Source: Cichorium intybus (lineage: Eukaryota; Streptophyta; Magnoliopsida; Asterales; Asteraceae). From it: a DNA stretch of 64,000 nt. The stretch spans positions 248,001 to 312,000 of the forward strand of contig JAKNSD010000074.1 in NCBI GenBank assembly GCA_023525715.1, in the 5' to 3' direction. This document shows, in pieces, positions 10,690 through 21,756 of the stretch (position 1 is the stretch's first letter; every line of letters starts with the position of its first letter). The notes below the pieces were generated by a model. It did not search any database. It was not told the DNA's origin and saw nothing but the letters and a program-made list of their open reading frames with translations. Made by a program: the position numbers and the translations under genes.

Positions 10690-12987
10690 TTATTGTTGAA
10701 TGCTAGATTCAACTTCTTGTGTATCAGGTTGTGGTTCTTGAAGTTCCTCAAGTTCCACAAACCTCCCACTAGCCTCTTCCGTCAGAAACTTGTTTTCTAG
10801 GAATTCAGCTTTTCGAGAAATAAATATCTTATTCTCGATGGGATTGTAGAAATAGTATCCAAGACAATCTTTCGGATACCCTACAAAGATACATTTAGTT
10901 GAACGGGGTTCTAATTTGTTTGAAGCTTCTTGTCTAACATAAGCTTCACAACCCCATACCTTGAGATAGGATAAAGATGGAACCCTTCCATGCCATATCT
11001 CATAAGGCGTTTTATCTACCTTCTTAGTAGGTGCCATGTTTAGGAGACGAGCAGCTGTTTGTAAAGCATAACCCCAAAAAGATAAAGGTAGAGTACTTCT
11101 ACTCATCATGGATCGAACCATATCCAATAGTGTTCGGTTCCGCCTCTCAGACACACCATTATGTTGTGGTGTTCCAGGTGGAGTAAGTTGTGAAACAATT
11201 CCACAAGTCTTACAATGATCCATAAAGTTTGTACTTAAGTACTCACCTCCTCTATCAAAACGAAGAACTTTAATTGTTTTGTTGAGTTGATTTTCCACTT
11301 CACTTTGAAACGTTTTGAACATTTCAAACGCCTCATGTTTATGTTTAATCAAATAAACATATCCAAAACGACTAAAGTCGTCAGTGAAGGTGATGAAATA
11401 TCTTTCACCATATCTAGTCATTGGCTTGAAAGGACCACATACATCCGTATGTATGATTCCTAACAAGTCCTTTGCTCTCTCATTGGTTCCGGAGAAAGGA
11501 GCTTTAGTCATCTTGCCATGTAAACAAGATTCACATATATCAAATGAGTCATTCTCATTTGCCTTCAAAAGTCCACTCTTTTGAAGTTGGGATATGCGAT
11601 TCTTGTTTATATGCCCAAGGCGACAATGCCATAGATAGGTTTGACTCAAATCAAATTTGGGTTTCTTGGTGAAAGTGTGGTATAAAGAGCCATTGTTAGT
11701 CTTTTCATCAAGGTTTACTTCATAAATTCCATTTAAAAGCCTAGCCTCAAAATAGAATACATTATTTTTGTAAACACAAATATCATCATTATTAAAGGAA
11801 AGATCAAATCCACATTGTCTTAATTTAGCAACCGAAATAATATTCCTAGTCAAGCTAGGAACATAGTAAACATTCAACAATATCACACACAAGCCATTAG
11901 GTAGTAATAAATTAAAACTTCCAATTGAATCCACCGCAACCCTTGCATTGTTTCCAACCCGAAGTACTACCTCATTTGCCTTCAGTTGCCTACTCCTTTT
12001 GAACCCCTGCAACATATTACATATGTGACTTCCACAACCAGTATCAAATACCCATGTGTTAGGAGATAAATTATAAAGTTCTAGGTCTATCACATAGATA
12101 CATGAAGTGCCTTCACCGGCCTTCTTTTTCTTCAACTCCGCAAGATAAGTAGGGCAATTTCTCTTCCAATGCCCAGCTTTGCCACATTCAAAACATGTGT
12201 CTTCTTTGGCAACCTTTGCCTTCTTATTGGGCGGATGGGAAGGTTGGACAACTTTCTTGCCCTTACCTTTGAAAGCTTTTGCTTTCCCCTTGCCCTTGGA
12301 GTTGGTGGGGTGTTCTGGTCTAGTTCTCTTTGTGCCACCTTCCTTGATCATGAGAACTTGAGCGGTTTTCTTAGGCAGATTCTTTTCCGCGGTAATTAGC
12401 ATCCCATGTAATTCCGGGATAGTCTTGTTTAAACCATTCATGTTAAAATTCATGACAAAAGGATCAAAGGACTTTGTCAAGGAGTTAAGGATCATATCCG
12501 TTGCTAGCTCTTCGGGCATCACAACTCCAAGACGTGCCAAATGATCAATGTGACTCTTCATTTTGAGCACATAAGAGCTTACCGACTGCCCATCCTCCAT
12601 CTTGCAAGCATGGAAAGCCCGAACAGTTTCGAACCTTTCCGTTCTTGCAAGTTGTTGGAACATTTCCTTTAGTTGATGAATCATGTCATAGGCTGAATGA
12701 TTCTCCAAATCCTTCTGAAGGTCAGGAATCATGGTTGCCAACATGAGGCATGATGCATCGATGGAATCATCCATCTTTTTAAGCCATGCATCGTGTGCGG
12801 GCTTAGGAATGGCAGGGGGCTCTTCTGGAAGTGGTTCATTGAAAACATATTCTTTCTTTTCTTGTTTGAGAACAATTCTCACACTACGGTGCCAATCCAA
12901 GAAGTTGGTATGGTTAAGTTTTTCTCCTTCAAGGAGAGACCGTAGTGAGGTTTTGTTAGGAGCCGAGTGTGTGTTGTTTGGTGCCAT
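10690..12987 (-). CDS. Copia gag, protease and integrase part of the polyprotein
   Basis: 765 codons from the ATG at 12985-12987. Gag (UBN2/Retrotran_gag type) covers about residues 20-230. A CCHC zinc knuckle of form CFECGKAGHWKRNC lies near 263-276. The aspartic protease motif WVFDTG is near 310, the GAG-pre-integrase HCRLGH region near 455, and the integrase core has DVCGP, FDRGGEY and SERRN motifs near 515, 577 and 617 (the D, D, E triad). The frame ends at a TAA; the same frame continues through RT and RNase H. A copia polyprotein is normally one continuous frame, so this single codon is the only obvious coding defect. Confidence 0.9.
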   Translation of the reverse strand: MAPNNTHSAPNKTSLRSLLEGEKLNHTNFLDWHRSVRIVLKQEKKEYVFNEPLPEEPPAIPKPAHDAWLKKMDDSIDASCLMLATMIPDLQKDLENHSAYDMIHQLKEMFQQLARTERFETVRAFHACKMEDGQSVSSYVLKMKSHIDHLARLGVVMPEELATDMILNSLTKSFDPFVMNFNMNGLNKTIPELHGMLITAEKNLPKKTAQVLMIKEGGTKRTRPEHPTNSKGKGKAKAFKGKGKKVVQPSHPPNKKAKVAKEDTCFECGKAGHWKRNCPTYLAELKKKKAGEGTSCIYVIDLELYNLSPNTWVFDTGCGSHICNMLQGFKRSRQLKANEVVLRVGNNARVAVDSIGSFNLLLPNGLCVILLNVYYVPSLTRNIISVAKLRQCGFDLSFNNDDICVYKNNVFYFEARLLNGIYEVNLDEKTNNGSLYHTFTKKPKFDLSQTYLWHCRLGHINKNRISQLQKSGLLKANENDSFDICESCLHGKMTKAPFSGTNERAKDLLGIIHTDVCGPFKPMTRYGERYFITFTDDFSRFGYVYLIKHKHEAFEMFKTFQSEVENQLNKTIKVLRFDRGGEYLSTNFMDHCKTCGIVSQLTPPGTPQHNGVSERRNRTLLDMVRSMMSRSTLPLSFWGYALQTAARLLNMAPTKKVDKTPYEIWHGRVPSLSYLKVWGCEAYVRQEASNKLEPRSTKCIFVGYPKDCLGYYFYNPIENKIFISRKAEFLENKFLTEEASGRFVELEELQEPQPDTQEVESSIQQ

Positions 12988-13928
12988 CTACAAAATTTTA
13001 ACAAGGTTCTATTTAGTAAATTATGATGTTAAGTCCTTAATAATTAATACCCTTTCTTGTTTCATAAACTTTAATTAATTAAGGTCTAGAATCCAAGTTG
13101 CATCACGAATAAGTGGTTAGGTATCCTTTATCCCGCCTATTCGAATCAACAAGGTAGGTAACGGTTTACCAATTATATCCAAATATAATTTCTAGAGTTA
13201 TGGGATCCCATTATAACATTTATAAGTTTGGCATGTTTGATCCCATCTATGCCTTGGATTTCTAATGCTTAGGTGACCTTTATCACAAGAGATTTCCAAA
13301 CGAATCATCCTACTTAAACGGACGTGTAGTTTTGTCAACTATTGATGGTTAGGTGTCCTTTATCCCATCAATATTACAAAACTACTTCTTGTATCACAAG
13401 AAGATTCCAAGTGGTTAGGTATCCTTTATCCCACAAGGAAATACAAGTGATACATGAGTGTCTTTAAGAGGGACGGCATTGATTCGTATTTCATAAGGGA
13501 TTTGAATGTTTTACAATTCTAATTTTGAAAAACATATGGTATCATGTAGATTGCATGCATCCAATGAACATGGTACCATTAAATCTTATTTTGTTAATTG
13601 GTTCCTAAATCATAAAATCTCCATTTTATTGATTCTTTGTTTGTGGTCAAGATTACAATTAATATCCAATATTAAGTTTGAGTTTGATCACATATATTAG
13701 AACCAATTTATCATCCTAAATAATTACCATTATTACTTAGGGTTGGAGTTTGTAAGAGTTTATAAAATCTCCATTTTATTTCTTGTTTCAATCATTTTCA
13801 AAACTTGACTTAATAGGTTTTAAAACAAAACCCATTTTAATAAAACCAAATTTATCACATCTTATGTTTTAATTGTCAACTTTTGAAAATACAAACTCCT
13901 TGATGATTATGTTTAATTATATAGGTTG
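12988..13928 (-). other. Copia untranslated leader, gag-proximal part
   Basis: Non-coding. The leader was about 1.9 kb before the Athila element landed in it at 13934 (the other part is 25428-26380). It contains four copies of a motif described separately at 13113-13432. Confidence 0.75.
13113..13432. repeat. Four copies of a leader motif
   Basis: The 22-bp motif of type gtggttaggtatcctttatccc occurs at 13113-13134, 13265-13286 (diverged), 13345-13367 and 13411-13432. All are on the plus strand as written (complement in element sense). They lie in the untranslated leader where packaging or translation signals of LTR elements usually sit. Confidence 0.8.
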
Positions 13929-13935
13929 TCTAGTG

Positions 13936-13971
13936 ACAACGCCTAGTGATATCAAGTATTTTAGGCGTTGT
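13936..13971 (+). promoter_or_regulatory. Hairpin at the start of the Athila LTR
   Basis: Arms acaacgccta and taggcgttgt pair perfectly over 10 bp around a 16-nt loop, two bases from the LTR terminus. Most of the pairing is kept in the diverged solo LTR at 41526-41561, including one C-G to T-A compensated pair. This suggests the structure itself matters, for example for integrase recognition or for the end of the cDNA. Confidence 0.6.
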
Positions 13972-14118
13972 TGAGCCCTGTTCTTGGTTAAATTATATCA
14001 AATATGCATGGGTATTCTCACTTTTTGTGCCAGGACTTGTCTGGAGAAAAAGAACAGGGACTAAAAGTGTACAAAAGGAAAAACTATGGAAGAATGAAAA
14101 ATCAAGAGAAGACATACG

Positions 14119-14237
14119 TGCGCCGCGGAATTATCTTCTGCGCGACGCGGACGTAAGGCGGTGGAACACATTTGAATGACGAGAAAACGGGGAACAGATA
14201 AGTACGCGCGCCGCGGATTTCACTTATGCACGACGCG
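14119..14237. promoter_or_regulatory. Two CGCGNCGCG double-core modules upstream of the LTR TATA box
   Basis: Module 1 has cores at 14119-14127 (first base changed to T) and 14141-14149. Module 2 has cores at 14207-14215 and 14229-14237 (one G to A change). Core starts are 22 bp apart in both. They sit just upstream of the TATA box in U3, a fitting position for transcription-factor sites. CGCG is also the core of the known plant CAMTA box, but any factor is inference. Confidence 0.6.
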
Positions 14238-14255
14238 GTCACGGGAAATTTGCAA

Positions 14256-14264
14256 CTATAAATA
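14256..14264 (+). promoter_or_regulatory. TATA box of the Athila LTR promoter
   Basis: ctataaata followed by gaggcatttcc. The same sequence is in the 3' LTR (about 24657-24665), in both LTRs of element 2, and as ctataaataga in the related solo LTR at about 41863. Transcription would start about 30 bp downstream. Confidence 0.75.
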
Positions 14265-15026
14265 GAGGCATTTCCAGCCGAAAACCCTAGCAAAGACCAG
14301 GGGTAAACATCGACCTAGAAGCTCTTTGACTCGAGGATTCCATTTCAGAAGCCATTAATTGGTATTTTCATGTTTTAGATTTTATTTTAGTTAAACATTT
14401 GTAAGCTTTGAGTTGAATCTTTGGGTGTGACAACCATTGATCTTCAGCTTAGGGTTCTGTTTTTAGTAGTGTTTGGCTACTGATTTAATGTTTGGATATT
14501 GGTTTTGATGAATGAAATCATTCGGTTAATGTTAATATTGGTTTTTCGATATTTTGGATGTTAGTTTGCATTTTGATTGTTTGTTTGTGTTTGGATTTTG
14601 TTTGTGACTTAGTTGGGACTGTTTTCCTTTGCTGAAAACAGTAGCTAACTTGGTTAGGTTGAGCATTAAATTTTGGCTATTAACTGTCTCATAGAACTGT
14701 TGGTTATTAGCTAGTTTATGTTTGCTTGGTTTTGCTAGTTTGAATGCCTTCAATTGCTTCTGATTCAGAGATGTACTTCTGAGTTCAGAAAGTAACTAGG
14801 TCATTTGGACATAGCTAAGCTTGGCTTGGGTGTTCGAATATTGTTTCAAGGTAGAAAGATAGAAATTAGTTCCTCCGACTATAGCTGTGACACTATTAGT
14901 TGGTAATCTCTCATCTAGGCTAACCACGTAGCTCCTGTGGATCGACCCTGACTCCACTATACTAGTGAATGTTAGGTTATTTCTTATTTTTGACCGCATG
15001 ACGACCTCTGCGTGCACGTCAAATTT

Positions 15027-15044
15027 TGGCGCCGTTGCCGGGGA
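15027..15044 (+). other. Primer binding site of Athila element 1
   Basis: tggcgccgttgccgggga, five bases inside the 5' LTR end. This is the primer-site form usual in plant Athila/Tat elements, attributed in the literature to tRNA-Asp. The reverse complement is at 37248-37265 in element 2. Confidence 0.85.
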
Positions 15045-15153
15045 GCTGTGAGCTTAGAATAGGTGAGTAGTAGGAACTTGTTTTTGTGCTTTTTAATATT
15101 TTATTTTTGAGTAATTTTGGTTTTTGATTCTTGTGGGCGTGTTGCACTAGTGC

Positions 15154-18100
15154 ATGCGTACCCGCAGGGGAGAGCAAGCATCCCCATTGCAGTTTGATTC
15201 TGAGATTGAACGTACTGCGCGCAAACTCCGTGCCCGCAGGCGTTTGAACATCATGAATTATAGTCAAGTTAGCAGTAGTCCGGTCAGTGTTTCCCAGGAT
15301 CCACCAGGTGAGGCAACTGGGAGGTTTTCTATCCCTCCGCTTTCGGAATTTCAGTTTGGAAGCTCGAGTGCTTCTGGTGGTGCAGTTTCAGCCCCTGCAC
15401 CCATACCATCATGCACTCCGCCTTCCATCCCATCATTTACACCCACTTCGCAACCTCAATCCACCAATCCCTTTACATCTGCTATGACTTGGGGAGAGCC
15501 GACCCGAGATGGCACCCCAACTCCTAGACAGCATACACCAACATCACAACCACAACCAGCCCTCTTTAAACCTCAACCTACATACCAACCAACACAACCT
15601 ATACACTTTCAACCACCGCCTCAACCGCAATATCATTACCCAGAGATGGAGGAAGTGTACGACGAGGAAGATGAAGGATGGATGCCACCGGCATCCCAAC
15701 CGCAATGGAACCGAGGTCGGGGACCTCCCAGGCGAGCACCACCATACCAACCACTAGGTCAGCGGGACTACAATGATCATCTTTACGGTAACCCCGCTCA
15801 ACCCTTACATTTTGTGCAACCGAGACGGCAATCGGTTGCATCACATTTCCAACCGCGGGAATATGATGATTCGTCGCCGATCTATATTCCTGATAACATA
15901 GATTCGCAAGTAGAAATCAAACCTCAGTTATTAGGAATATTAACTCAGTTTAGGGGATACAAGACTGACGACCCTTATAACCATTTGTATGAATTCTTAG
16001 CAATAGCTAACGCCAACACTCCTAGGAATACTGATAGAGATATTTTTAGGTTTAGACTGTTTCCATTCACCCTTAAGGATAAAGCCAAGTATTGGTTTAC
16101 ATCCTTACCATCGAATAGTATTACTAGTTGGGAACAACTCAAGGCGAAGTTTTTGCAAGAATTCTATCCAGTCAGTAAAACCACGGAGATTAGACGAGCG
16201 ATACAAGATTTTCAGCAAAAGCCTGGAGAGGCTTTTCATGAAGCATTTGACAGACTAAAAGAGTTGTTGCGATCCTGTCCACATCATGAAGTTCCTAAGT
16301 GGCAGCTGGTCAAATTATTCTTCGAAGGAGTTAATGAAACACACCAGGTCATGATAAATGCCTCATCAAGCGGGACATTTATGTGGCAAGAGCCAGATGA
16401 TGCCTGGAGATTTTTGGAGCAGCTGAGTTTAGGATCAAAAGTCAGTGGGTCAATGAAGGATAAGACTATATATGTAGCAAATGTCGAAGCAGAGAACAAA
16501 TGGAAAGCTGAAATTCAAAAGGAGCTCACTGCTGTTACAAAAAGGTTCAATCAGATGCTTGAGAGATTTCAACAGGAAAAAGGAGCATACGTGTTGCATG
16601 GGCAGAGCATCTGCAATACATGTGGAAAAGTAGGACACAACCATAATGAGTGCTCAATGACTCATGAGGAAATAAGTCAAGTGCATGGATATGGTCGATT
16701 TCACAACGCACCAAGGCCATTCCGAAGCAATCAGCAACGAGAATCGAGACAATCACCTATAAGGCAACAACAAGTGCAAACTCCACCTTCATCAGGAAGT
16801 ACAAACATTGGTTTGCAAGAAATTTTCGGGCTATTAGTACAACTTCAGGAGGTAGAGAAATCTAATTCAGAAGCAATCCTGAGATTAGGAGAATCTCTTG
16901 GTAAAATAGAAAAACAAAAAGCAAGGGAGCAGGAGCAATCACACAAAATGCAAGTCAATGAAGTCATCACACTTAGGAGTGGGAAGAAGGTAGACAACAA
17001 GGTTGCATCCCCGGTTAATGATGATGATAGTGATGTGGAAATAGTTTTTGATGAAAAAGAAGAATTGGAAAGAGAAAAGAGAAAGAATAAAGAGGAGCAG
17101 GTGCAGAAGAAGAAGACGAGTACCTGGGAAAAAGGAGAATCAAGTGGAACAGTTCCTTTTCCTACAGCCTTGGAAAAGCCGGAAAGAGGACCATTTGGGA
17201 AGAAGGGACCACAAGCTGAAGATATATGGGAATTGTTTAGCCAGATCAAAGTAAACATTCCTTTAGTCAAACTCATCAAAGAGGTTCCTGCATATGCTAA
17301 ATTTCTTAAGGACATGTGTATACATAAGAAGCATATTCTGTCTCACTTGCCTAAGATGATTAGTTTACCTGAGAATGTAAGCTCCATCCTTATGGATGCG
17401 CTTCCTCCAAAGTTGAAAGATCCGGGAGTCCCTCTCATTTCCGTAGAATTAGGTAATGTGCACATTAAAAGAGCTCTCTTAGATTTAGGTGCAAGTGTGA
17501 ATATACTGCCTGGGCAGTTATTCGACAAGCATGAGTTTGGTACTATGAAATCTACTGACGTGATTCTACAGTTGGCTGATAAGTCCACCAAGGTTCCCAG
17601 AGGCATGTTAGTCGATGTTATCATCAGGGTAGGAGAATTTTACTACCCAGCAGATTTTCTTGTTTTGGATACCCGTCAAGCGATGAATGGAGAGCAGCCT
17701 ACAATTATTCTAGGGCGGCCGTTTTTGGCCACGGCTAATGCAAATATTGCTTGTCGCACTGGAGAAATGGGAATATCTTTTGGACACCGACAGGCTAAGA
17801 TCAACATTTTCAATGCAGATTCCAAAGGAAGTAACATGGAAGAAGAGGAATGTTATCAAGTAGACATTATAGACGAGCTTGTGCAGCATTACACTCCAGA
17901 GGTACTTAAGGAAGAAGAAATAGAAAGTCAGGAGGAAGCAATTGTTGGAAGAACAGAAACACAAAATATGGAAGAGAAAAAAGGATTCAAGTCCGAGGAA
18001 TGTGCGCATATAGAGAAGTTACCAACAGAGATTCCAAAGACCTTAAAGCCCTCTTTACAAGAACCACCAAAGTTGGATCTGAAACCCTTACCAGAGCATC

Positions 18101-18459
18101 TGAAGTATGCCTTTCTAGGGGAGAAGGATACTTTACCAGTAATTGTAGCAGCCAATCTGACAGAGGAACAAGAGACAGGATTGCTCAGAGTATTGTCCAA
18201 ACACAAGGAGGCTATCGGCTGGACGATCGCGGATTTAAAAGGGATTAGTCCGACTACATGCATGCATCGCATTATCACAGAAGAAGGAGCTAAACCTGCC
18301 AGAGATACGCAAAGAAGGTTGAATCCCAACTTAAAAGAAGTTGTCAAAAAGGAGGTTCTTAAATGGTTGGACGCAGGAATCATTTATCCTATTTCCGACA
18401 GTGAATGGGTTAGCCCAACGCAGACTGTGCCGAAAAAGTCTCACTGTAGTAGATACTAA
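15154..18459 (+). pseudogene. Athila element 1 gag, protease and start of RT (frame lost by a 5-bp deletion)
   Basis: 1101 codons from the ATG at 15154, 132 bp after the LTR. A proline- and glutamine-rich N-terminus is followed by a Retrotrans_gag domain near residues 270-415, a CCHC knuckle CNTCGKVGHNHNEC near 487-500, a charged Lys/Glu-rich linker near 590-680, a retropepsin-like motif LLDLGAS near 775-781 (DLG in place of the usual DSG or DTG) and the first part of RT to residue about 1094. Compared with element 2, five bases are missing near 18440, so the frame ends in a few foreign residues at 18459. Gag would form the particle and the protease would cut the polyprotein. Confidence 0.92.
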
Positions 18460-19525
18460 GGATGGTGACAAGATATCAACGAGACCTGTGACCGGATGGC
18501 GAGTTTGTATTGACTACCGGAAACTTAATGCTGCCACGTCTAAAGATCATTTCCCATTACCCTTCATCGACCAAATCGTGGAAAAATTAGCAGGGCAAAA
18601 GTACTACTGTTTTTTGGATGGATACTCGGGGTATAATCAAATTGCAATTCATCCAGAAGATCAAGCGAAGACAACGTTTACATGTCCTTATGGTACCTTT
18701 GCTTTTCGCAGAATGCCATTTGGATTATGTAACGCACCTGCGACATTTCAATGATGTATGATGACAATTTTTTCTGACATGATTGGGGAGGCACTAGAAA
18801 TCTTCATGGATGATTTCTCAATTTTTGGACCTACATTTGAAACTTGCTTAGATCAATTGGAAAAGGTGCTGAAAAGATGTGTGGAAACAAACTTGGTTCT
18901 TTCCTGGGAGAAAAGCCATTTTATGGTACGAGAAGGAATAGTATTAGGACATGTGGTTTCTGAAAGAGGATTCGAAGTCGATCGCGCTAAAGTTAAGGTC
19001 ATATCCACATTGCCACCTCCAACATCGGTGAAAGGAGTTAGATCATTCTTGGGGCATGCAGGGTTTTATCGCAGATTCATTAAAGATTTTAGTGCTATCT
19101 CTAAGCCCCTCTGTGGTCTTCTGTTAAAGGACGCACCATTTATTTTTGATGATGAATGTACAAAGGCATTCAATATCCTTAAAAATAAATTGGTCGAAGC
19201 CCCCATCCTGAAGCCACCTGACTGGACACAACCTTTCGAGATAATGTGTGACGCTAGCGATTATGCCGCTGGTGCAGTGTTAGGACAGAAAATTGATAGG
19301 AAGCCTGTTGTCATCTGCTATGCTAGTAAAACTTTTTCTGAAGCTCAAGTGAATTACACAACCACTGAAAAAGAGTTATTAGCTGTGGTTTTTGCTTTAG
19401 ATAAATTCAGATCTTATATCTGGGGATCCAAGGTGGTGGTTTACACTGACCACAGTGCAGTTCGACAATTGCTCACAAAAAAGGAATCCAAACCTCGATT
19501 AATTAGGTGGATTCTTCTGCTGTAA
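18440..19525 (+). pseudogene. Athila element 1 RT and RNase H, broken by stops
   Basis: Continues the polyprotein after the deletion. RT motifs seen are DYRKLN, the FLDGYSGYNQI region, and the catalytic FMDDFS (YxDD with F, common in this lineage). RNase H follows with the CDAS, EKELLA and TDHSA acidic motifs. A TGA at 18752-18754 is private to this copy (element 2 has CGA, so a CpG C-to-T change). The TAA at 19523-19525 after RWILLL is present in both Athila copies. Confidence 0.92.
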
Positions 19526-20977
19526 GAATTCGATATAGACATCAAAGACAAGAAGGGAGCTGAGAACGTGGTAGCAGATCATCTTTCAAGATTACCAGCT
19601 GAAGGACTGGAAACAGGAATTCAAGACTCATTTCCTGACGAACAGTTGTTAGAAGTTAATGGAGCTCCATGGTACGCAAATTAAGTGAATTTCCTGGCCA
19701 CAGGAGCAATACCAAAACATTGGACGAAGCAACGGCAGAAGCAATTTCGCACGTACGCAAAGAGATTCATCTGGGATGAGCCAGACCTTTTCAAGGTAGG
19801 TGAAGATCAGATAATTCGTCGATGTGTGCCGGACAATGAAATTGGTAAAATGCTGGATCTCTGTCATGCGTCAGCATGTGGAGGACACTTCAGTGGAAGG
19901 AAAACCGGGTATAAAGTTCTAGAATCTGGATTGTACTGGCCGACTATCTTTCGAGACGCGCATAGGACTGCCAAAGAGTGCATCAATTGCCAGCAATTAG
20001 GAAATATATCAAAAAGGGATCAAATGCCTTTGAATCCAATTTTGGTGGTAGATATCTTTGATGTCTGGGGAATCGATTTTATGGGTCCATTTCCCACATC
20101 GCATGGATACGTCTACATTTTGGTGGCAGTAGATTATGTCTCAAAATGGATTGAGGCTGAAGCAACTCGCACTAACGACCATCACGTGGTTTGCAAATTC
20201 GTAAAGAAAAACATCTTCACCAGGCATGGAGTTCCAAGGGTAATCATTAGCGACGGAGGATCACATTTCAAGAATTTCAAGTTCGGAAGATTGCTGAAAC
20301 ATTATGGGGTAAATCATCGCATTGCAACGCCTTATCACCCACAGACCAGTGGTCAAGTCGAAGTGTCCAATAGGCAAATCAAAGAGATTCTTCAGAAGAC
20401 TGTTAAGACGGATAGAAAAGATTGGTCGTTAAGGTTAGATGACGCATTGTGGGCATACCGGACAGCATACAAAACACCGATCGGAACCACTCCATATCGG
20501 TTGGTTTATGGAAAGGGATGTCATCTACCAGTGGAAATCGCCAATCGTGCCTTATGGGCTGTCAAGGAAGTCAACATGGACTACACTGCTGCTGGAAAAG
20601 AAAGAAAATTTCAGTTGTCCGAGTTAGAAGAATTACGGGATGAAGCCTACGAGAATGCAGCCACTTATAAAGCAAAGATGAAGCGATATCACGACGCAAA
20701 GCTGCGACTGAAAGTCTTTGAAGTCGGGCAAAAAGTTTGGTTGTATAACTCAAGACTGAAGATGTTTCCCGGAAAACTGAGAAGTAAGTGGAATGGTCCT
20801 TACAAAGTAATCGGCACTACAGATTATGGTGCAGTCGAAATCCAGGACTTAAAAGGTGGGCAACCATTTAAAGTCAATGGCCATAGACTCAAACCATACA
20901 TTACTGCAGGCACATTCCAGAACTTAGAGGTTGAAACAGTCGAGTTCATAACAGAAATTCCAACGTATACGACGTAA
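19526..20977 (+). pseudogene. Athila element 1 integrase
   Basis: In frame with the RNase H part, but with a stop on either side of its N-terminal linker (19523-19525 and 19682-19684, both shared with element 2). The long piece 19685-20977 has no ATG at its start. It carries an H2C2 zinc-binding region (HASACGGH, then CINCQQ), an rve core with the triad in GIDFMGP, ISDGGSHF and GQVEVSNRQ, and a C-terminal region ending near TYTT. Integrase would insert the cDNA, giving the observed 5-bp target duplications. Confidence 0.92.
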
Positions 20978-21141
20978 GCAGGTAAGTACACGTCTGGCTG
21001 AAGACGTTAAACTTAACGCTTGTCGGGAGGCAACCCGATCATCATTTGTATAATTTTGCATGTCACTCTTAATTCTTTACATCCATGTATCACGGTATGA
21101 AAAAGGCAAGTGTGGGGTCATTTTGGTAATTTTTGTAGTAC

Positions 21142-21246
21142 CGCGACGCGGGATCTTTGAGTCCGCGGCGCGCGTGTTCAATCTTTACGATTATGCTTGA
21201 AATCAGATTTTTTGACGCGACGCGGATAGAAGCTTCCCGCGCCGCG
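21142..21246. promoter_or_regulatory. CGCGNCGCG double-core modules, internal cluster 1
   Basis: Cores at 21142-21150 (centre A) and 21164-21172 (centre G), then 21216-21224 (centre A) and 21238-21246 (centre C). Core starts are 22 bp apart in each module; the modules are 74 bp apart. Confidence 0.65.
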
Positions 21247-21624
21247 GCCTTATCTTAATTTGAAATTAGAGATAATCCTAAAAACAGAGTTTGAATGCCA
21301 TTCCAAAACACCCATACTTGTATATAATCGGAACTTGATAATTATTGCTTCTTTTCATCGTGGTAAAATCTCTCGTGCAAGTAATCCATCTGCATTGTCT
21401 TTCTCTTCACAGCAAATCAAGTAAGCATCTTCTCTTCATCTCTTTTCTCTCTTTCTTGACTTAGAGTATATACTTCTGTAATCCGCAATGTTGCGATAAT
21501 CTGGTGAAATTGAAAGCGAAATTAAGATTAGACTACTATGCTCTGCAAAACCCAATATTTAGAACTAGAAAAAATGGCTTAGTAAGGACGTAATCTGCGA
21601 ATTTTTCACCCTGAACTCATTCGC

Positions 21625-21704
21625 CGCGCCGCGCCTGTGACAGTCCGCGACGCGTATCATGAAAACTCTTATAGCGCGCCGCGGGACTATATACGCGCGA
21701 CGCG
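21625..21704. promoter_or_regulatory. CGCGNCGCG double-core modules, internal cluster 2
   Basis: Cores at 21625-21633 (C) and 21646-21654 (A), then 21675-21683 (C) and 21696-21704 (A). Spacing between core starts is 21 bp in each. This cluster lies inside the putative leader intron, just upstream of the accessory ORF. Confidence 0.65.
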
Positions 21705-21756
21705 CCGAGCGTCTGGACAGAACAGTAACTTTTAAATTTCGATTTTTGCAGAAACA

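Larger units (their letters stand above)
13934..15021 (+). mobile_element. 5' LTR of Athila element 1
   Basis: 1088 bp, TGACAACGCC to TGCACGTCA. It begins with a perfect 10-bp inverted repeat (13936-13945 with 13962-13971). Two CGCGNCGCG double-core modules lie at 14119-14149 and 14207-14237, followed by a TATA box at 14256-14264. Confidence 0.95.
20978..21756 (+). other. Intergenic region with putative internal promoter and 5' leader intron
   Basis: Non-coding 780 bp between integrase and the accessory ORF. It contains a polypurine-like caagtgtggggtca (21107-21120), four CGCGNCGCG modules (21142-21172, 21216-21246, 21625-21654, 21675-21704), a TATA-like tatataat near 21318, CT-rich leader-like sequence, and a possible intron with donor caa|gtaagc at 21421 and acceptor tttttgcag ending at 21751, six bases before the accessory ATG. 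Element 2 keeps all of these. That the accessory ORF has its own transcript is inference. Confidence 0.5.

Noticed and set aside
16845..17315. 156-codon minus-strand frame inside Athila gag-pol (also at 34977-35447)
   Set aside because: Shadow of the Glu/Lys-rich coding strand, giving a Ser/Phe/Leu-rich frame on the other strand. The same holds for the other antisense frames in both Athila elements.
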